A DNA stretch of 64,000 nt from Nonomuraea muscovyensis (GCF_014207745.1 NZ_JACHJB010000001.1:2666001-2730000); one strand, 5' to 3'. Counted from the first letter of the stretch, positions 44,373 to 57,203 are shown. Numbers and translations: made by a program. The notes: generated from the sequence alone by a model not told the origin.

Positions 44373-45044
44373 TCACCTCCTTCGTCGCCGCCTACCGGCC
44401 TCCGGCGCGCGACCCGCCACCACCCGAACCAATGTTGCGGGCGGCTCGACCTTACCGCGCCCGACGGTGACAAGCTCGGCCGTCTTCGCTCCGCTCGCAC
44501 GTAGCTGGGGTTCGGCCTCGGCGAGTTCTTCGGCGGCGCGCTCCCCCTTCATGGCGATCAGCTCGCCGCCCTCGCGAAGCAGCGGCATGGCCCACGTCAG
44601 CAACCGGTCGAGCGGGGCGACGGCACGGGCGCTGGCGACGTCGAACAGGCGTTTGCCGGCCAGCTCCTCCGCCCGGCCGCGCAGCACCTCGACGTTCTCC
44701 AGCTTGAGCACGTCGACGCACTCCTCCAGGAACACGGTACGGCGCAGCAACGGCTCCAGCAGCGTGACCCTGATGTCCGGCCGTACGATCGCGAGCACCA
44801 GGCCGGGCAGGCCGGCGCCCGAGCCGATGTCGACCAGGTGCGCGTCCTGCGGGACGGCCTCGGCGACGACGGCGCAGTTGAGCAGGTGGCGGTCCCAGAT
44901 GCGCGGCACCTCGCGTGGACCCAGCAGCCCGCGGACGACCCCTGCTCCGGCCAGGAGCCCGGCGAAGGCGTTCGCTCGCTCCCACGCCTCGCCGGTGAAG
45001 ACGTCCCGTGCGATGTCCGGCGGAGCAGGTAGCTCGTCGCTCAC
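44373..45044 (-). CDS. rsmG: 16S rRNA (guanine527-N7)-methyltransferase RsmG
   Basis: 223-residue GidB-family methyltransferase that modifies G527 in the 530 loop; loss gives low-level streptomycin resistance. The SAM site is HLVDIGSGAGLPGLVLAI, followed by VTLLEPLLRRTVFLEE and VASARAVAPLDRLL. GTG 45044 has GAAAGG 10 bases upstream and homology begins there; the frame is open further upstream but Pro-rich. Its stop codon lies within the parA ribosome-binding site, so the two are coupled. Confidence 0.95.
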   Translation of the reverse strand: MSDELPAPPDIARDVFTGEAWERANAFAGLLAGAGVVRGLLGPREVPRIWDRHLLNCAVVAEAVPQDAHLVDIGSGAGLPGLVLAIVRPDIRVTLLEPLLRRTVFLEECVDVLKLENVEVLRGRAEELAGKRLFDVASARAVAPLDRLLTWAMPLLREGGELIAMKGERAAEELAEAEPQLRASGAKTAELVTVGRGKVEPPATLVRVVAGRAPEAGRRRRRR

Positions 45045-45483
45045 TGGTCGATGGCCTTTCTCGGGTACGTGGTCGCTGGTGGTGCTCGCCGTCGCGGTGC
45101 CGACGGGGTTCGGGCTGGCGGGTTCGGGCTGGGGCGGCGTCCGGCCCTTGGCGGCCGGGGGCTGGTGGTCGGGGGCCGCGTCCCGTTCAAGGCGGCCCGG
45201 GACGGCGTCCCCCTCAAGGCTAGGGCGTGGGGCGGCGGATGATGACCAGTGGGGGCCGCCCACCCGTCCGCGGCACTGGGCACCCGCGTCGCTCCGTCAT
45301 GATGTACCCCTTTTCTTCGCGAAGTGCCCTCGGCTCGTCGGCCCGAAGCGGCGAGTGCGTGTTCCCCCAACGGGCCTCACCTTCCGTCTGAGCCGTGCGC
45401 TCCGCCGGCGACACGGGGCTCGCCGCCAACCGAAGGTGCACGTCGGCCTCCACCCCGGCGCACGAAAGCACCTCTGTCGTACG
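45045..45483. other. Intergenic region upstream of rsmG, no gene
   Basis: About 440 bp with no credible coding frame; it separates jag from rsmG, which are adjacent in many actinobacteria. The rsmG-parA promoter must lie here, but no convincing -35/-10 pair stands out. Confidence 0.5.
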
Positions 45484-45523
45484 AAAACGGCCGCCAGTCC
45501 CGGGCACCGGGGCTGACGGCCGT
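45484..45523 (-). terminator. Terminator of the rpmH-rnpA-yidD-yidC-jag operon
   Basis: Long hairpin on the minus strand: outer stem AACGGCC/GGCCGTT, inner CAG and CCCGG pairs, followed by TTTTCG. It begins 24 bp after the jag stop. Confidence 0.75.
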
Positions 45524-45546
45524 TCGCGTGGGATCACCCCAGCGGG

Positions 45547-46035
45547 TCAGGCGGGGAGGACCACCACATAACGCTGGGGCTCCTCGCCCTCGGACTCGCT
45601 CTGGAGCCCGGCGGCGGCCACCGCGTCGTGGACGATCTTGCGCTCGAAGGGGGTCATGGGCTTGAGCGACTTGGGCTCGCCCTTGTCCCTGACCTGTTCG
45701 GCGACCTCGGTGCCGAGCTTGGTGAGCTCGGCGCGCCGCCGTTCGCGGTAGCCCGCGACGTCGAGCATGAGCCGCGACCGCTCCCCCGTCTGCCGGTGGA
45801 CGGCCAGCCGGGTCAGCTCCTGGAGCGCTTCGAGCACCTCGCCGCCGGGGCCGACCAGCTCGTTGCCCCTGACACCGACGACGGAGACGAGCGCACGGTC
45901 GCCCTCGACGTCCATGTCGATGTCGCCGTCGATGTCGGCGATGTCGAGAAGCCCCTCGACGTAGTCGGCCGCGATCTCACCCTCTTGCTCGAGGGCGTTG
46001 AGATCAGGAGCCTTGTCCTGCTCGGCCTCGGTCAT
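45547..46035 (-). CDS. jag: RNA-binding protein KhpB/Jag (KH and R3H domains)
   Basis: 162 residues: an acidic N-terminus, a KH-like domain (GVRGNELVGPGGEVLEALQELTRLAV) and a C-terminal R3H motif (LTKLGTEVAEQVRDKGEPKSLKPMTPFERKIVHDA read across family blocks). It lacks the Jag_N domain of Firmicutes, as in other actinobacteria. ATG 46035 is chosen since AAGGAGAGG is well placed; GTG 46059 overlaps the yidC stop. Probably works on mRNAs linked to growth and division. Confidence 0.93.
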   Translation of the reverse strand: MTEAEQDKAPDLNALEQEGEIAADYVEGLLDIADIDGDIDMDVEGDRALVSVVGVRGNELVGPGGEVLEALQELTRLAVHRQTGERSRLMLDVAGYRERRRAELTKLGTEVAEQVRDKGEPKSLKPMTPFERKIVHDAVAAAGLQSESEGEEPQRYVVVLPA

Positions 46036-46055
46036 GGCCGGCCTCTCCTTCGTGT

Positions 46056-47006
46056 TCACGACTTCTTGCTGCCGGTGCGCTTGCTGCGGGGCTGGCGGCT
46101 GGGCTGCTGCCTGACGATCTTAGGCTCCGGCGGAGGGGGAGGCGCCTGCTCCTCGGGGGTGGTGCCGCGAATCTTGGCCAACAGGCCGGGCTTGGACTTG
46201 GCGGGGATCACGTTGCCCTTGGCGTCGTACTCGGGCATCGGGTGCCGGCTGTAGAACCAGTGCTGCTGGCCGAGCGTCCACACGTTGGTGGTCACCCAGT
46301 AGAGGATCAGGCCGAGCGGGAAGTTCAGGCTGAAGAAGGCGAACAGCGGAGAGATGTACATCAGGATCTTCTGCTGCTGCGCCATGGGGTTGTCCGGCAT
46401 CTGGGCCATGGAGCGGGTGACGCTCTGCCGGACGGTGAGGAACGTTGTCAGCGAGCTGATGGCCACGAAAATGGCCAGCACGATCTTCGTCTGAACGACG
46501 CCGGCGTCGAAGCCCTCGATGTCGGCCGACGACATGAAGAAGTTGGCCGGGAGCGGCGCGCCGAAGATGTGGGCCTTGCGGGCGCTGTCGACGAGCTCCT
46601 GCGTCATCCCCCACTTGGCCTGGCCGTTGGCCATGGCCTGCAGCACGGTGAACATCGAGATGAAGATCGGAAACTGCGCCACGATGGGCAGGCACCCGCC
46701 GAGGGGGTTGGCGCCGGCGCCCTGGTACAGCGCCATGACCTCCTGGTTCATGCGCTGCTTGTCGTTCTTGTAGCGCTTGCGCAGATCCGCGACCTTGGGG
46801 GCGAGCTCCTGCATCTTCCGCGACGAGCGCATCTGCTTGAGGAACAGCGGGAAGATGAGGATCCGCATGAACGCGGTCAGCGTGATGATCGTCAGCGCCC
46901 AGGTCAGGCCGCCGTCCGGGTTCAGGAACGTGCTGAAGCCGGTATGGATCCAGATGATGACTTGGGCGACGGCTGCATAGAGCCAGCTGAGCCAGGACAG
47001 CTCCAC
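46056..47006 (-). CDS. yidC: Membrane protein insertase YidC
   Basis: 316-residue Oxa1/YidC insertase of the Gram-positive type (no large periplasmic domain). Five membrane segments; the hydrophilic groove sequence FMRILIFPLFLKQMRSSRKMQELAPK holds the conserved Arg, and the coiled cytoplasmic hairpin and FPIFISMF follow. The C-terminal tail is Pro-rich then Arg/Lys-rich (SRQPRSKRTGSKKS), suited to ribosome binding. GTG 47006 lies 5 bp after yidD. Confidence 0.96.
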   Translation of the reverse strand: MELSWLSWLYAAVAQVIIWIHTGFSTFLNPDGGLTWALTIITLTAFMRILIFPLFLKQMRSSRKMQELAPKVADLRKRYKNDKQRMNQEVMALYQGAGANPLGGCLPIVAQFPIFISMFTVLQAMANGQAKWGMTQELVDSARKAHIFGAPLPANFFMSSADIEGFDAGVVQTKIVLAIFVAISSLTTFLTVRQSVTRSMAQMPDNPMAQQQKILMYISPLFAFFSLNFPLGLILYWVTTNVWTLGQQHWFYSRHPMPEYDAKGNVIPAKSKPGLLAKIRGTTPEEQAPPPPPEPKIVRQQPSRQPRSKRTGSKKS

Positions 47007-47010
47007 CGAG

Positions 47011-47289
47011 CTATCTCCCTTGCAATTCGTGGGACCGAACCGGGCGTGGGGGCACCGGGTCTATACCTCCGGGATGGAATGGGTGGCACCGCCCGATGCG
47101 CCGGACAGTCAGCCAGGTGCCGCGCAGTGCTCCGTGTACGGCGATCGCCTCGAGCCCGTAGGCGCTGCACGACGGGTAGAACCGGCAGCGTGGACCGAGC
47201 ATCGGGCTGATGAACGCCCGGTAGAACCGGATGGGGACGATGAGTGCCCGAGCGGCGAGGCTCGGCATCCCCTGCGGCTGCTCCGTCAT
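47011..47289 (-). CDS. yidD: Membrane protein insertion efficiency factor YidD
   Basis: 92 residues. The three-Cys family signature is complete: [15 protein letters not shown] and [10 protein letters not shown], with an amphipathic N-terminal helix. Overlaps the rnpA stop by 4 bp and sits between rnpA and yidC, as usual. Confidence 0.96.
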   Translation of the reverse strand: MTEQPQGMPSLAARALIVPIRFYRAFISPMLGPRCRFYPSCSAYGLEAIAVHGALRGTWLTVRRIGRCHPFHPGGIDPVPPRPVRSHELQGR

Positions 47290-47648
47290 CTGTGTCCATC
47301 CGTCGCGGACTCGCGCCGCCTCAGCAGACGATCCAACGCGAGGTCGAGCTCGGCGGCAAGGTGCTCGTATCGCGCTGACGCGGCCGGTGGATTGGCGCGT
47401 ACCACAAGCAGGCTACCTCGCGGCAGCCGGTCGAGACGGTCTCGCATCAGGTGTCGAAGCCGACGCTTGACCTTGTTACGGACCACGGCGCCCCCTACGG
47501 CCCGGCTGACCACGAATCCGACTTGGGGCGCCTCTTCCCCGGAAACGTTGAGATGCACCACGAGAGCGGGACGACCTGCGCGTTTGCCGCGCTTGATGGC
47601 CGTCTGGAAATCCTCCCCGCGCCGCATGCGGGAATGTCGGGACAACAC
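47286..47648 (-). CDS. rnpA: Ribonuclease P protein component
   Basis: 120-residue protein subunit that helps the RNase P RNA mature tRNA 5' ends. The RNR motif appears as [13 protein letters not shown], with [15 protein letters not shown] before it and RMRRGEDF near the start. GTG 47648. A GC hairpin (47674-47700) separates it from rpmH. Confidence 0.95.
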   Translation of the reverse strand: MLSRHSRMRRGEDFQTAIKRGKRAGRPALVVHLNVSGEEAPQVGFVVSRAVGGAVVRNKVKRRLRHLMRDRLDRLPRGSLLVVRANPPAASARYEHLAAELDLALDRLLRRRESATDGHR

Positions 47649-47673
47649 AGAAATTGCACCTTATGCGCCTATT

Positions 47674-47700
47674 GCCCGCCGGCGAATCTCACCGGCGGGC
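47674..47700 (-). terminator. Hairpin between rpmH and rnpA (attenuator or processing site)
   Basis: Nine-bp stem GCCCGCCGG/CCGGCGGGC with a 9-base loop, 23 bp after the rpmH stop, no T run. It could reduce read-through from rpmH into rnpA. Confidence 0.5.
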
Positions 47701-47722
47701 GGGGTTGTCTGGCGCAGGGCGA

Positions 47723-47860
47723 TCAGGCCGACAGCTTCTCGCGGCCCTTACGGCGACGAGCGGCCAGGATGGCGCGACCGGCCCGGGTGCGCATCCGCAG
47801 CCGGAAGCCGTGGGTCTTCGCGCGGCGACGGTTGTTCGGCTGGAAAGTACGCTTGCTCAC
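47723..47860 (-). CDS. rpmH: 50S ribosomal protein L34
   Basis: 45-residue L34 ([21 protein letters not shown], then [16 protein letters not shown]). GTG 47860 gives the standard length; the frame is open further upstream but without homology. First gene of the minus-strand operon that runs away from oriC. Confidence 0.97.
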   Translation of the reverse strand: MSKRTFQPNNRRRAKTHGFRLRMRTRAGRAILAARRRKGREKLSA

Positions 47861-48343
47861 TGGTGGGCTCCAGGCTTGAAGGTGCGCCCAGGGGCGCTTC
47901 AACACACATGGCTGGCCTGCCAGGGAAGCGAGGGCACGCGAAATAGCCGTCGCGTGGCAAGCCGACCGTCGTACGTTACGGGGGAAGCGCCGTCGAGGTC
48001 AAACCGGCGCACTCCGTGCCCACCGCCCCGACCGCCGATCCGCGCGGTTGTCCACGTATCCACATGCGGGTTTTCCACCGCCTCCGCCGTGTCCACAGTA
48101 TGTGCGCGCGGCTACCACTAGGCTGTGGACAACGTCTTGTACACAGGTGTGCACATGGCTACTGTCGGCCTCTTCAGGGCCACCCCCAGGCTGTGGAAAT
48201 CCTGTGGATCTCCTGTGGATGCCGTGGGGGCGAAGCCCGGCAGCACACGGTGGACGGGCGGGGCCGATCGGCACACGGGCGGCGCCCGGTGTGGATAAAC
48301 GATCGCGGGGGGCCGCGAAAAAGAAAGGAAGGGGAGCCGCGCC
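47861..48343. other. rpmH-dnaA intergenic region with DnaA boxes (left part of oriC)
   Basis: No gene. DnaA-box-like motifs on both strands include TTGTCCACG (48049), GTATCCACA (48056), GTGTCCACA (48090), TGTGGACAA (48124), TTGTACACA (48137), three TGTGGA motifs at 48192-48220 and TGTGGATAA (48290). Divergent promoters for rpmH and dnaA must be here, so DnaA autoregulation is likely. Confidence 0.85.
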
Positions 48344-49915
48344 ATGAACGCTGTCGACCTCGCCGCCGTCTGGTCGAGGGCGCTGGGCAACTTCCTCAAC
48401 GAGAACGTGCCCGTCCAGCAGCGCACATGGCTGTCCATGGTCCGGCCGATCGCGCTGGCCGGCGACACGATCGTGCTGGGCGTCCCCAACGACTTCCTCA
48501 AGGACCTCATCGAGGGCAAGCTGCGCCCGCTCGTGGCCCACGCGCTGTCGCAGGAGCTGGGCAAGGCCATGAGGCTGGCCGTGATGATCGATACGACGGC
48601 CCCCGAGCAGCCCGCTCCGGATCCTCATCCACAACCTGTGGGTCAAGGTTATCCCCAGGGTCCCGAGCCCCAGCTGCGTTATGCACAGCCCACGTCTTCC
48701 CAGCATTTCCAGGCTTCCGAGCCCCCGCAGTTCTACTCTCCACAGGCCGAGCCGCCCTCGGTATCCACCGAATATCCACAGCCTGGCTTCTCCTTCGACC
48801 AGGCACAGCCCACTGTGGAGAAAGCGCCGGAGTCGACGCCGAACCGGTGGGAAGCGAAGAGCAACAAACCGAGCGAACCAGCCCGTCTCAACCAAAAATA
48901 CACATTTGAGACATTCGTCATCGGGGCCAGCAACCGCTTCGCACACGCGGCGGCCGTCGCCGTGGCCGAATCCCCCGCGAAGGCGTACAACCCGCTCTTC
49001 ATCTACGGCGACTCGGGACTGGGCAAGACGCACCTGCTGCACGCCATCGGGCACTACGCGCAGAGCCTGTACGACGGCGCCCGGGTGCGATACGTGAGCT
49101 CCGAGGAGTTCACCAACGACTTCATCAACAGCATCCGCGACCACAAGGCCGACGGCTTCCGCGGCCGCTACCGGGCGATCGACATCCTGCTCGTGGACGA
49201 CATCCAGTTCCTGGAGGGCAAGGAACAGACGCAGGAGGAGTTCTTCCACACCTTCAACACCCTCCACAACGCCAACAAGCAGATCGTCATCTCCAGCGAC
49301 CGCGCGCCCAAGCAGCTGATCACACTGGAGGACCGGCTGCGCAACCGGTTCGAGTGGGGGCTGATCACCGACGTCCAGCCGCCCGAGCTGGAGACCCGCA
49401 TCGCGATCCTGCGCAAGAAGGCCATCCAGGAGGGCCTGGCCGCGCCGCCCGAGGTGCTCGAATACATCGCCAGCCGCATCTCCACCAACATCCGCGAGCT
49501 GGAGGGCGCCCTGATCAGGGTGACGGCGTTCGCCAGCCTCAACCGCCAGGGTGTGGACCTGCAACTCGCCGAGGTGGTGCTCAAGGACCTGATCACCTCG
49601 GAGTCGGGCGCCGAGATCACGATCGCCACGATCATGGCGAAGACGGCCGAGTACTTCGGCATCAGCATCGACGACCTGTGCGGCAGCTCGCGCAGCCGGG
49701 CGCTCGTCAACGCCCGGCAGATCGCGATGTACCTCGCACGCGAGCTGACCGAGCTGTCGCTGCCGAAGATCGGCCAGCAGTTCGGCGGCCGCGACCACAC
49801 GACGGTGATGCACGCCGAACGCAAGATCCGGTCACTCATCGCCGAGCGCCGGTCGATGTACAACCAGGTCAACGAGCTGACAATGCGGATCAAGCAGACA
49901 ACTCGCGGGTCCTGA
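48344..49915 (+). CDS. dnaA: Chromosomal replication initiator protein DnaA
   Basis: 523 residues. Domain I is at 1-85 ([22 protein letters not shown]); domain II (about 86-185) is long and rich in Pro, Gln and Ser; domain III is the AAA+ ATPase with Walker [10 protein letters not shown], Walker B LLVDDIQF and RLRNRFEW; domain IV contains the box-reading helix [18 protein letters not shown] 48344 has GGAAGGGGAG upstream. The DNA of domain II contains about seven DnaA-box-like sequences (48625-48822), reported separately. Confidence 0.98.
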   Translation: MNAVDLAAVWSRALGNFLNENVPVQQRTWLSMVRPIALAGDTIVLGVPNDFLKDLIEGKLRPLVAHALSQELGKAMRLAVMIDTTAPEQPAPDPHPQPVGQGYPQGPEPQLRYAQPTSSQHFQASEPPQFYSPQAEPPSVSTEYPQPGFSFDQAQPTVEKAPESTPNRWEAKSNKPSEPARLNQKYTFETFVIGASNRFAHAAAVAVAESPAKAYNPLFIYGDSGLGKTHLLHAIGHYAQSLYDGARVRYVSSEEFTNDFINSIRDHKADGFRGRYRAIDILLVDDIQFLEGKEQTQEEFFHTFNTLHNANKQIVISSDRAPKQLITLEDRLRNRFEWGLITDVQPPELETRIAILRKKAIQEGLAAPPEVLEYIASRISTNIRELEGALIRVTAFASLNRQGVDLQLAEVVLKDLITSESGAEITIATIMAKTAEYFGISIDDLCGSSRSRALVNARQIAMYLARELTELSLPKIGQQFGGRDHTTVMHAERKIRSLIAERRSMYNQVNELTMRIKQTTRGS

Positions 49916-50330
49916 TTGTTATGCACAGCCTGTGGATAACACTGTGGACCAGGGGAAACGCGCGCGGACGGCCGATCCGCGCCCCACAATGCCCGGAAAT
50001 TTCGCCCACAGGGCCTGGGGATAAAGGTGGGGACATCCTGCGGAAAACCTGGGGACATCCGGTGGATGACTTGTGGACGCCCTGTGCACAGTCGTCAGAG
50101 GGCCGTCCGAGAGGGCGTTTACCCCGTGGATAACCGGTGGAAAGCCAGTGGATAACCAGTGGATGAACGGCCCATGATCTGGGGACGGCCTGTGTGCAAC
50201 GGATCGTCATCCCCAGGCGGCGAAGTTGTCCCCAGCCGTCACCCACACGGGCAGTGGATAAAAACAGCGGGCCTGACCTGCGGAAACACTGGTTATCCAC
50301 AGTATCCACAGATCCTAGTGTGATGACCAC
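49916..50330. other. oriC: oriC, dnaA-dnaN intergenic region
   Basis: About 400 bp packed with DnaA boxes in both orientations: TTATGCACA (49919), TGTGGATAA (49931), TGTGGACCA (49943), TTGTGGACG and TGTGCACAG (50091-50110), GTGGATAA copies near 50127, 50150 and 50234, TTGTCCCCA (50226), and adjacent TTATCCACA (50293) and GTATCCACA (50302). AT content rises to the right (TTATCTCTCTTACAAAG, 50330-50348), a candidate unwinding/dnaN promoter segment. The dnaA-dnaN location is the standard actinobacterial origin. Confidence 0.93.
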
Positions 50331-50436
50331 TTATCTCTCTTACAAAGAACTCAAGACCCATAGAGGGGTTCGCCCGGACCCGAGGCTCGGGAGGGGCGAA
50401 ACTTGAAGCGACAACGAGCTCAGGAGGCTGATGACC

Positions 50437-51576
50437 GTGATGTTCCGAATCGAGCGAGACGTCCTCGCTGAGGCGGTGGCATGGACGGCACGCAGCCTGC
50501 CCGCCCGCCCGTCCGTGCCGGTCCTCGCCGGCATGCGCCTGGAGGTCACCGACGAGCAGCGGCTGAAGCTGTCCGGCTTCGACTACGAGGTCTCGGCCGA
50601 GGTGACGCTCGAACTCCACACGGGCGAGCCCGGAGTCGTCCTCGTCTCCGGCAAGCTCCTCGCCGAGATCACCCGCGCGCTTCCCGCACAGCCTGTGGAC
50701 CTCGTCGTCGAGGGCGCCAAGGCGGTCGTCACCTGTGGCAGCGCCCGGTTCACCCTGCTGACCATGCCTGTGGAGGACTACCCGTCGCTGCCGGTCATGC
50801 CGCCGGCCGCCGGCCGGGTGGGCAGCGACGTCTTCGCCTCCGCCGTCGGCCAGGTCGCCGTCGCCGCGGGCCGCGACGACACGCTGCCCATGCTCACCGG
50901 CGTACGGATGGAGATCGAGGGCGAGGTGGTCACCCTCGCCGCGACCGACCGCTACCGCCTGGCCGTGCGCGAGCTGCGCTGGCAGCCCGGCCAGCCCGAC
51001 TTCTCGGCCGTCGCGATGATCCCCGGCAAGACGCTCGCCGACACGGCCAAGGCCCTCGGCTCGACCGGCGCCGAGGTGGAGATCGCCCTCAGCTCCGTGG
51101 GCGGCACCGGCGAAGGCATGATCGGTTTCTCCAGCGCCGGGCGGCGCACCACCACGCGGCTGCTCGACCCCGAGTTCCCCAAGTACCGCTCGCTGCTCCC
51201 CACCGAGTTCTCCGCCCGCGCCGACCTGTCCACAGGCCCGTTCGTCGAGGCGGTCAAGCGCGTGGCCCTGGTCGCCGAGCGCAACACCCCCGTACGCCTG
51301 GCGTTCAGGGACGGCGAGGTCGTCCTCGAGGCCGGCAGCGGCGACGAGGCGCAGGCCGTCGAGGTGCTGCCGGTGGACTACGAGGGCGAGGAGATGAACA
51401 TCGCCTTCAACCACCAGTTCCTGCTCGAAGGGCTGGGCGCCATCGACTCCGACGTCGCCCGCCTGCAGATGACCACCTCCACCAAGCCCGCCATCCTCAC
51501 CGGAGGCAAGCCTGTGGAGGACGGCGGCGCCCCCGACTACCGCTACCTGATCATGCCGATCCGTCTGTCAGGCTGA
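50437..51576 (+). CDS. dnaN: DNA polymerase III sliding clamp, beta subunit
   Basis: 379-residue clamp with three repeated domains (MFRIERDVLAEAVAWTARSLP; GRDDTLPMLTGVRMEIEG; VEAVKRVALVAERNTPVRLAF) and the C-terminal MPIRLSG. AGGAGG at 50422-50427 best fits GTG 50437 (9 bases); ATG 50431 is too close and ATG 50440 is also possible. Transcribed rightward from oriC. Confidence 0.97.
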   Translation: MMFRIERDVLAEAVAWTARSLPARPSVPVLAGMRLEVTDEQRLKLSGFDYEVSAEVTLELHTGEPGVVLVSGKLLAEITRALPAQPVDLVVEGAKAVVTCGSARFTLLTMPVEDYPSLPVMPPAAGRVGSDVFASAVGQVAVAAGRDDTLPMLTGVRMEIEGEVVTLAATDRYRLAVRELRWQPGQPDFSAVAMIPGKTLADTAKALGSTGAEVEIALSSVGGTGEGMIGFSSAGRRTTTRLLDPEFPKYRSLLPTEFSARADLSTGPFVEAVKRVALVAERNTPVRLAFRDGEVVLEAGSGDEAQAVEVLPVDYEGEEMNIAFNHQFLLEGLGAIDSDVARLQMTTSTKPAILTGGKPVEDGGAPDYRYLIMPIRLSG

Positions 51577-51650
51577 AAGAGCCATCAGGGATGATGAAAG
51601 CCTGACAAGGGGGGTAGATCACCCTGCAGCTCACGAGGGGGTAGATCAGC

Positions 51651-52592
51651 ATGCAGATCGGCATGATCGGGCTCGGCAAGATGGGCGGCAACATGGCCGA
51701 GCGGCTGCGCCGCGGCGGCCACGAGGTCGTGGGCTACGACCACCACCCGGAGCTCAGCGACGTGAGCAGCCTGAAAGAGCTGGTCGAACGGCTGGAGGCA
51801 CCGCGTGCCGTGTGGGTGATGGTCCCGGCGGGCGAGGCCACCCAGCACACGATCGACGAGCTCGGGCGGCTGCTGAGCGAGGGTGACATCGTCGTGGACG
51901 GTGGCAACTCGCACTATGTGGACGACCAGCGGCACGCCGCCGAGCTGGCCGACAAGGGGATCTCCTTCGTCGACTGCGGGGTGAGCGGCGGCGTCTGGGG
52001 CCTGCAGAACGGCTATGCGCTCATGTGCGGCGGCGACAAGGCCTCCGTGGACCGCGTGATGCCGATCTTCGAGACGCTCAAGCCCGAGGGCGAGGACGGT
52101 TTCGTGCACGCCGGCGACGTCGGTGCCGGGCACTTCGCGAAGATGGTCCACAACGGCATCGAGTACGGCATGATGCAGGCCTTCGCGGAGGGCTGGGAGC
52201 TGCTGGAGGCGTCCGACGTCGTCAAGGACGTCAAGGGCTCGTTCGGAAGCTGGCGCACCGGCACGGTGATCCGCTCCTGGCTGCTCGACCTGCTGGTGCG
52301 CGCGCTGGAGGACGACGAGCACCTGGAGCGGCTGCGCGGTTACGCGCAGGACTCCGGCGAGGGCCGGTGGACCGTCCAGGCGGCCGTGGACCACGCCGTG
52401 CCGCTGCCGGTGATCACCGCCGCGCTGTACGCGAGGTTCGCCTCGCGCCAGGACGACTCGCCCGCGATGAAGGTGGTCGCCGCGCTGCGCAACCAGTTCG
52501 GCGGCCATGCGACGGCCTCGGCCGAGGGCTCCACGGGCAAGGGCGCCGACTCCCCCGGCGCGGACGTCACCCCGCCGCGCGAGGGGCGCTAG
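51651..52592 (+). CDS. gnd: 6-phosphogluconate dehydrogenase, decarboxylating (GndA/YqeC type)
   Basis: 313-residue short-form enzyme of the pentose phosphate pathway, producing ribulose 5-phosphate and NAD(P)H. The Rossmann motif is MIGLGKMGGNMA; GGNSHY, GVSGGVWGLQNGYALMCGG and KMVHNGIEYGMMQ (with catalytic Lys) are family motifs. GAGGGGG precedes ATG 51651. The dnaN-gnd-recF order is conserved in actinomycetes. Confidence 0.95.
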   Translation: MQIGMIGLGKMGGNMAERLRRGGHEVVGYDHHPELSDVSSLKELVERLEAPRAVWVMVPAGEATQHTIDELGRLLSEGDIVVDGGNSHYVDDQRHAAELADKGISFVDCGVSGGVWGLQNGYALMCGGDKASVDRVMPIFETLKPEGEDGFVHAGDVGAGHFAKMVHNGIEYGMMQAFAEGWELLEASDVVKDVKGSFGSWRTGTVIRSWLLDLLVRALEDDEHLERLRGYAQDSGEGRWTVQAAVDHAVPLPVITAALYARFASRQDDSPAMKVVAALRNQFGGHATASAEGSTGKGADSPGADVTPPREGR

Positions 52593-52801
52593 CGCCCGCT
52601 GCACGGCCGCCCGCGCGTCGCCTGCCGGGGACGCGCGGCACCCGTGCGACCACGGCGTCCACACCGCTCGTGGACAGCCTGTGGACGAGGGCTGGGGCGG
52701 CGGGCTCGTCGTACACGCCCCGCCGGCGAGCCGAGACTGGTTTTCCACATCCGGCTCGCCGGTTGCGCCGGTGACCTGCGTGGCCGACTAACCTTCGTGG
52801 G

Positions 52802-54034
52802 GTGCATGTCGCCCACCTGTCGCTGACCGACTTCCGGTCCTACGCCTCCGTGGAGCTCGGCCTGGAGCCGGGCGTCACGGCGTTCGTGGGGCCCAACGGC
52901 CAGGGCAAGACCAACCTGGTCGAGGCCCTCGGCTACGTCGCGACGCAGTCCAGCCACCGGGTGGCGACCGACGCGCCGCTCGTGCGGCAGGGCGCGAGCC
53001 GGGCGATCGTGCGCTGCGCCGTCCACAGGGACGACCGCCGGGCGCTGGTCGAGCTGGAGATCAATCCAGGCCGGGCCAACCGCGCGCGGCTCAACCGCTC
53101 CCCCGTCTCCCGGCCCCGCGACGTCATCGGGCTGCTGCGCACGGTCCTGTTCGCCCCCGAGGACCTGTCGCTGGCCAAGGGCGACCCGTCGGAGCGGCGC
53201 CGCTTCCTCGACGACCTGCTGGTGGCCAGGGCTCCCCGGTTCGCCGGCGTGCGGGCCGACTACGACCGGGTGCTCAAACAGCGCAGCGCGTTGCTGCGCA
53301 CCGCCGCGCAGGCCCGGAGAGGCTCCAGGAGCACCCGTAGGGCCGAGGGCGACTCCGGGTTCGCGGCGGCGGGCGCGGGCGATGTGACGAGCACTCTGGA
53401 GGTCTGGGACGCCCATCTGGCGCGGCACGGCGCCGAGCTGTTGCGGGCCCGGCTCGATCTCGTCGAGGCGCTGCGGCCGCTGGTCGCCGGAGCCTACGCC
53501 GCGCTCGCCCCCACGAGCGCTCCCGCGAGCCTCGCCTATCGGAGCACGTTGTCCACAGGCGGGGACGCGGAGGAGGAAGAAATCCCCGGTGAGACGGGAT
53601 CTTCCGATACACAGACGTTATCCACAGACTTGGGGAAAACCCTTGAAGAACGTCTGCGCGAGCGGCTATTGGAGGTCCGCCCGGCCGAGCTGGAGCGGGG
53701 CGTCACGCTCGTCGGACCCCACCGCGACGACCTGATCCTGGGCCTCGGCGACCTGCCCGCCCGCGGCTACGCCAGCCACGGCGAGTCGTGGTCGTTCGCG
53801 CTGGCGTTGCGCCTGGCGGCGTACGATCTGCTGCGCGCCGACGGCGGTGACCCGGTGCTCATCCTCGACGACGTCTTCGCCGAGCTCGACAGCCAGCGCC
53901 GCCGCCGCCTCGCCGAGATCGTGGCGCCGGCCGAGCAGGTGCTCATCACGGCCGCCGTGCCCGACGACGTGCCCCCAGAGCTGGAGGGGGCCCGGTTCGA
54001 TGTCGCAGAGGGGAGAGTGACCCGTGTCCGCTGA
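52802..54034 (+). CDS. recF: DNA repair and recombination protein RecF
   Basis: 410-residue SMC-like ATPase that loads RecA at gaps with RecO/RecR. Walker A is GPNGQGKTN; the signature motif lies near [17 protein letters not shown] and Walker B is [13 protein letters not shown] less conserved insertion at about 160-290 contains acidic and Ser/Thr-rich stretches, and its DNA holds TTGTCCACA (53549) and TTATCCACA (53618). GTG 52802 lies 7 bases after TAACCT (52789-52794) with no Shine-Dalgarno, so leaderless. Overlaps dciA by 11 bp. Confidence 0.95.
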   Translation: MHVAHLSLTDFRSYASVELGLEPGVTAFVGPNGQGKTNLVEALGYVATQSSHRVATDAPLVRQGASRAIVRCAVHRDDRRALVELEINPGRANRARLNRSPVSRPRDVIGLLRTVLFAPEDLSLAKGDPSERRRFLDDLLVARAPRFAGVRADYDRVLKQRSALLRTAAQARRGSRSTRRAEGDSGFAAAGAGDVTSTLEVWDAHLARHGAELLRARLDLVEALRPLVAGAYAALAPTSAPASLAYRSTLSTGGDAEEEEIPGETGSSDTQTLSTDLGKTLEERLRERLLEVRPAELERGVTLVGPHRDDLILGLGDLPARGYASHGESWSFALALRLAAYDLLRADGGDPVLILDDVFAELDSQRRRRLAEIVAPAEQVLITAAVPDDVPPELEGARFDVAEGRVTRVR

Positions 54035-54521
54035 AGACAACCCCACGGCCCGCGGGGCGGCCATGGCCAGGGAGAAGCTCGCCCAGGCCAAGGCCGACGC
54101 CGCCCGGCGCGGTCAGCTCCCCCGCCGCGAGCCGCGGCGCAGGGCGGCGGGGCCGCGCCGCGAGGGCGGCGATCCCCAGCTCTTCGGGCGGGCCATCATG
54201 GACCTGCTGGCCGACCGGGGCTGGGAGCGGCCGGCGGCCGTGGGCGGCGTGTTCGGTCGCTGGGCCGACATCGTCGGTCCCGACCTGGCCGCGCACACCA
54301 AGCCGGAGACGTTCGAGGACGGCGAGGTGATCGTCGTGGCCGACTCCACGGCGTGGGCCACCCAGGTGCGCCTGCTCGCGCGCACCCTGGTCCGCCGCCT
54401 CAACGAGGAACTCGGCGACGGCACGGTGACTCAGGTCCGGGTCCGCGGCCCCCAGTACGGGCCCCGCACGGGCGGCCTCCGGGTGAGGGGCAGCAAGGGC
54501 CCCGGCGACACCTACGGCTGA
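54024..54521 (+). CDS. dciA: DciA family (DUF721) helicase-loading protein
   Basis: 165 residues. After a basic N-terminal 50 residues the DUF721 core begins: [42 protein letters not shown] read across family blocks, and ending with VTQVRVRGP. DciA is the ancestral DnaB operator/loader in bacteria lacking DnaC or DnaI, so it should act on the intein-containing DnaB of this genome. GTG 54024, coupled to recF. Confidence 0.92.
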   Translation: MSAEDNPTARGAAMAREKLAQAKADAARRGQLPRREPRRRAAGPRREGGDPQLFGRAIMDLLADRGWERPAAVGGVFGRWADIVGPDLAAHTKPETFEDGEVIVVADSTAWATQVRLLARTLVRRLNEELGDGTVTQVRVRGPQYGPRTGGLRVRGSKGPGDTYG

Positions 54522-57203
<2,682 letters not shown>

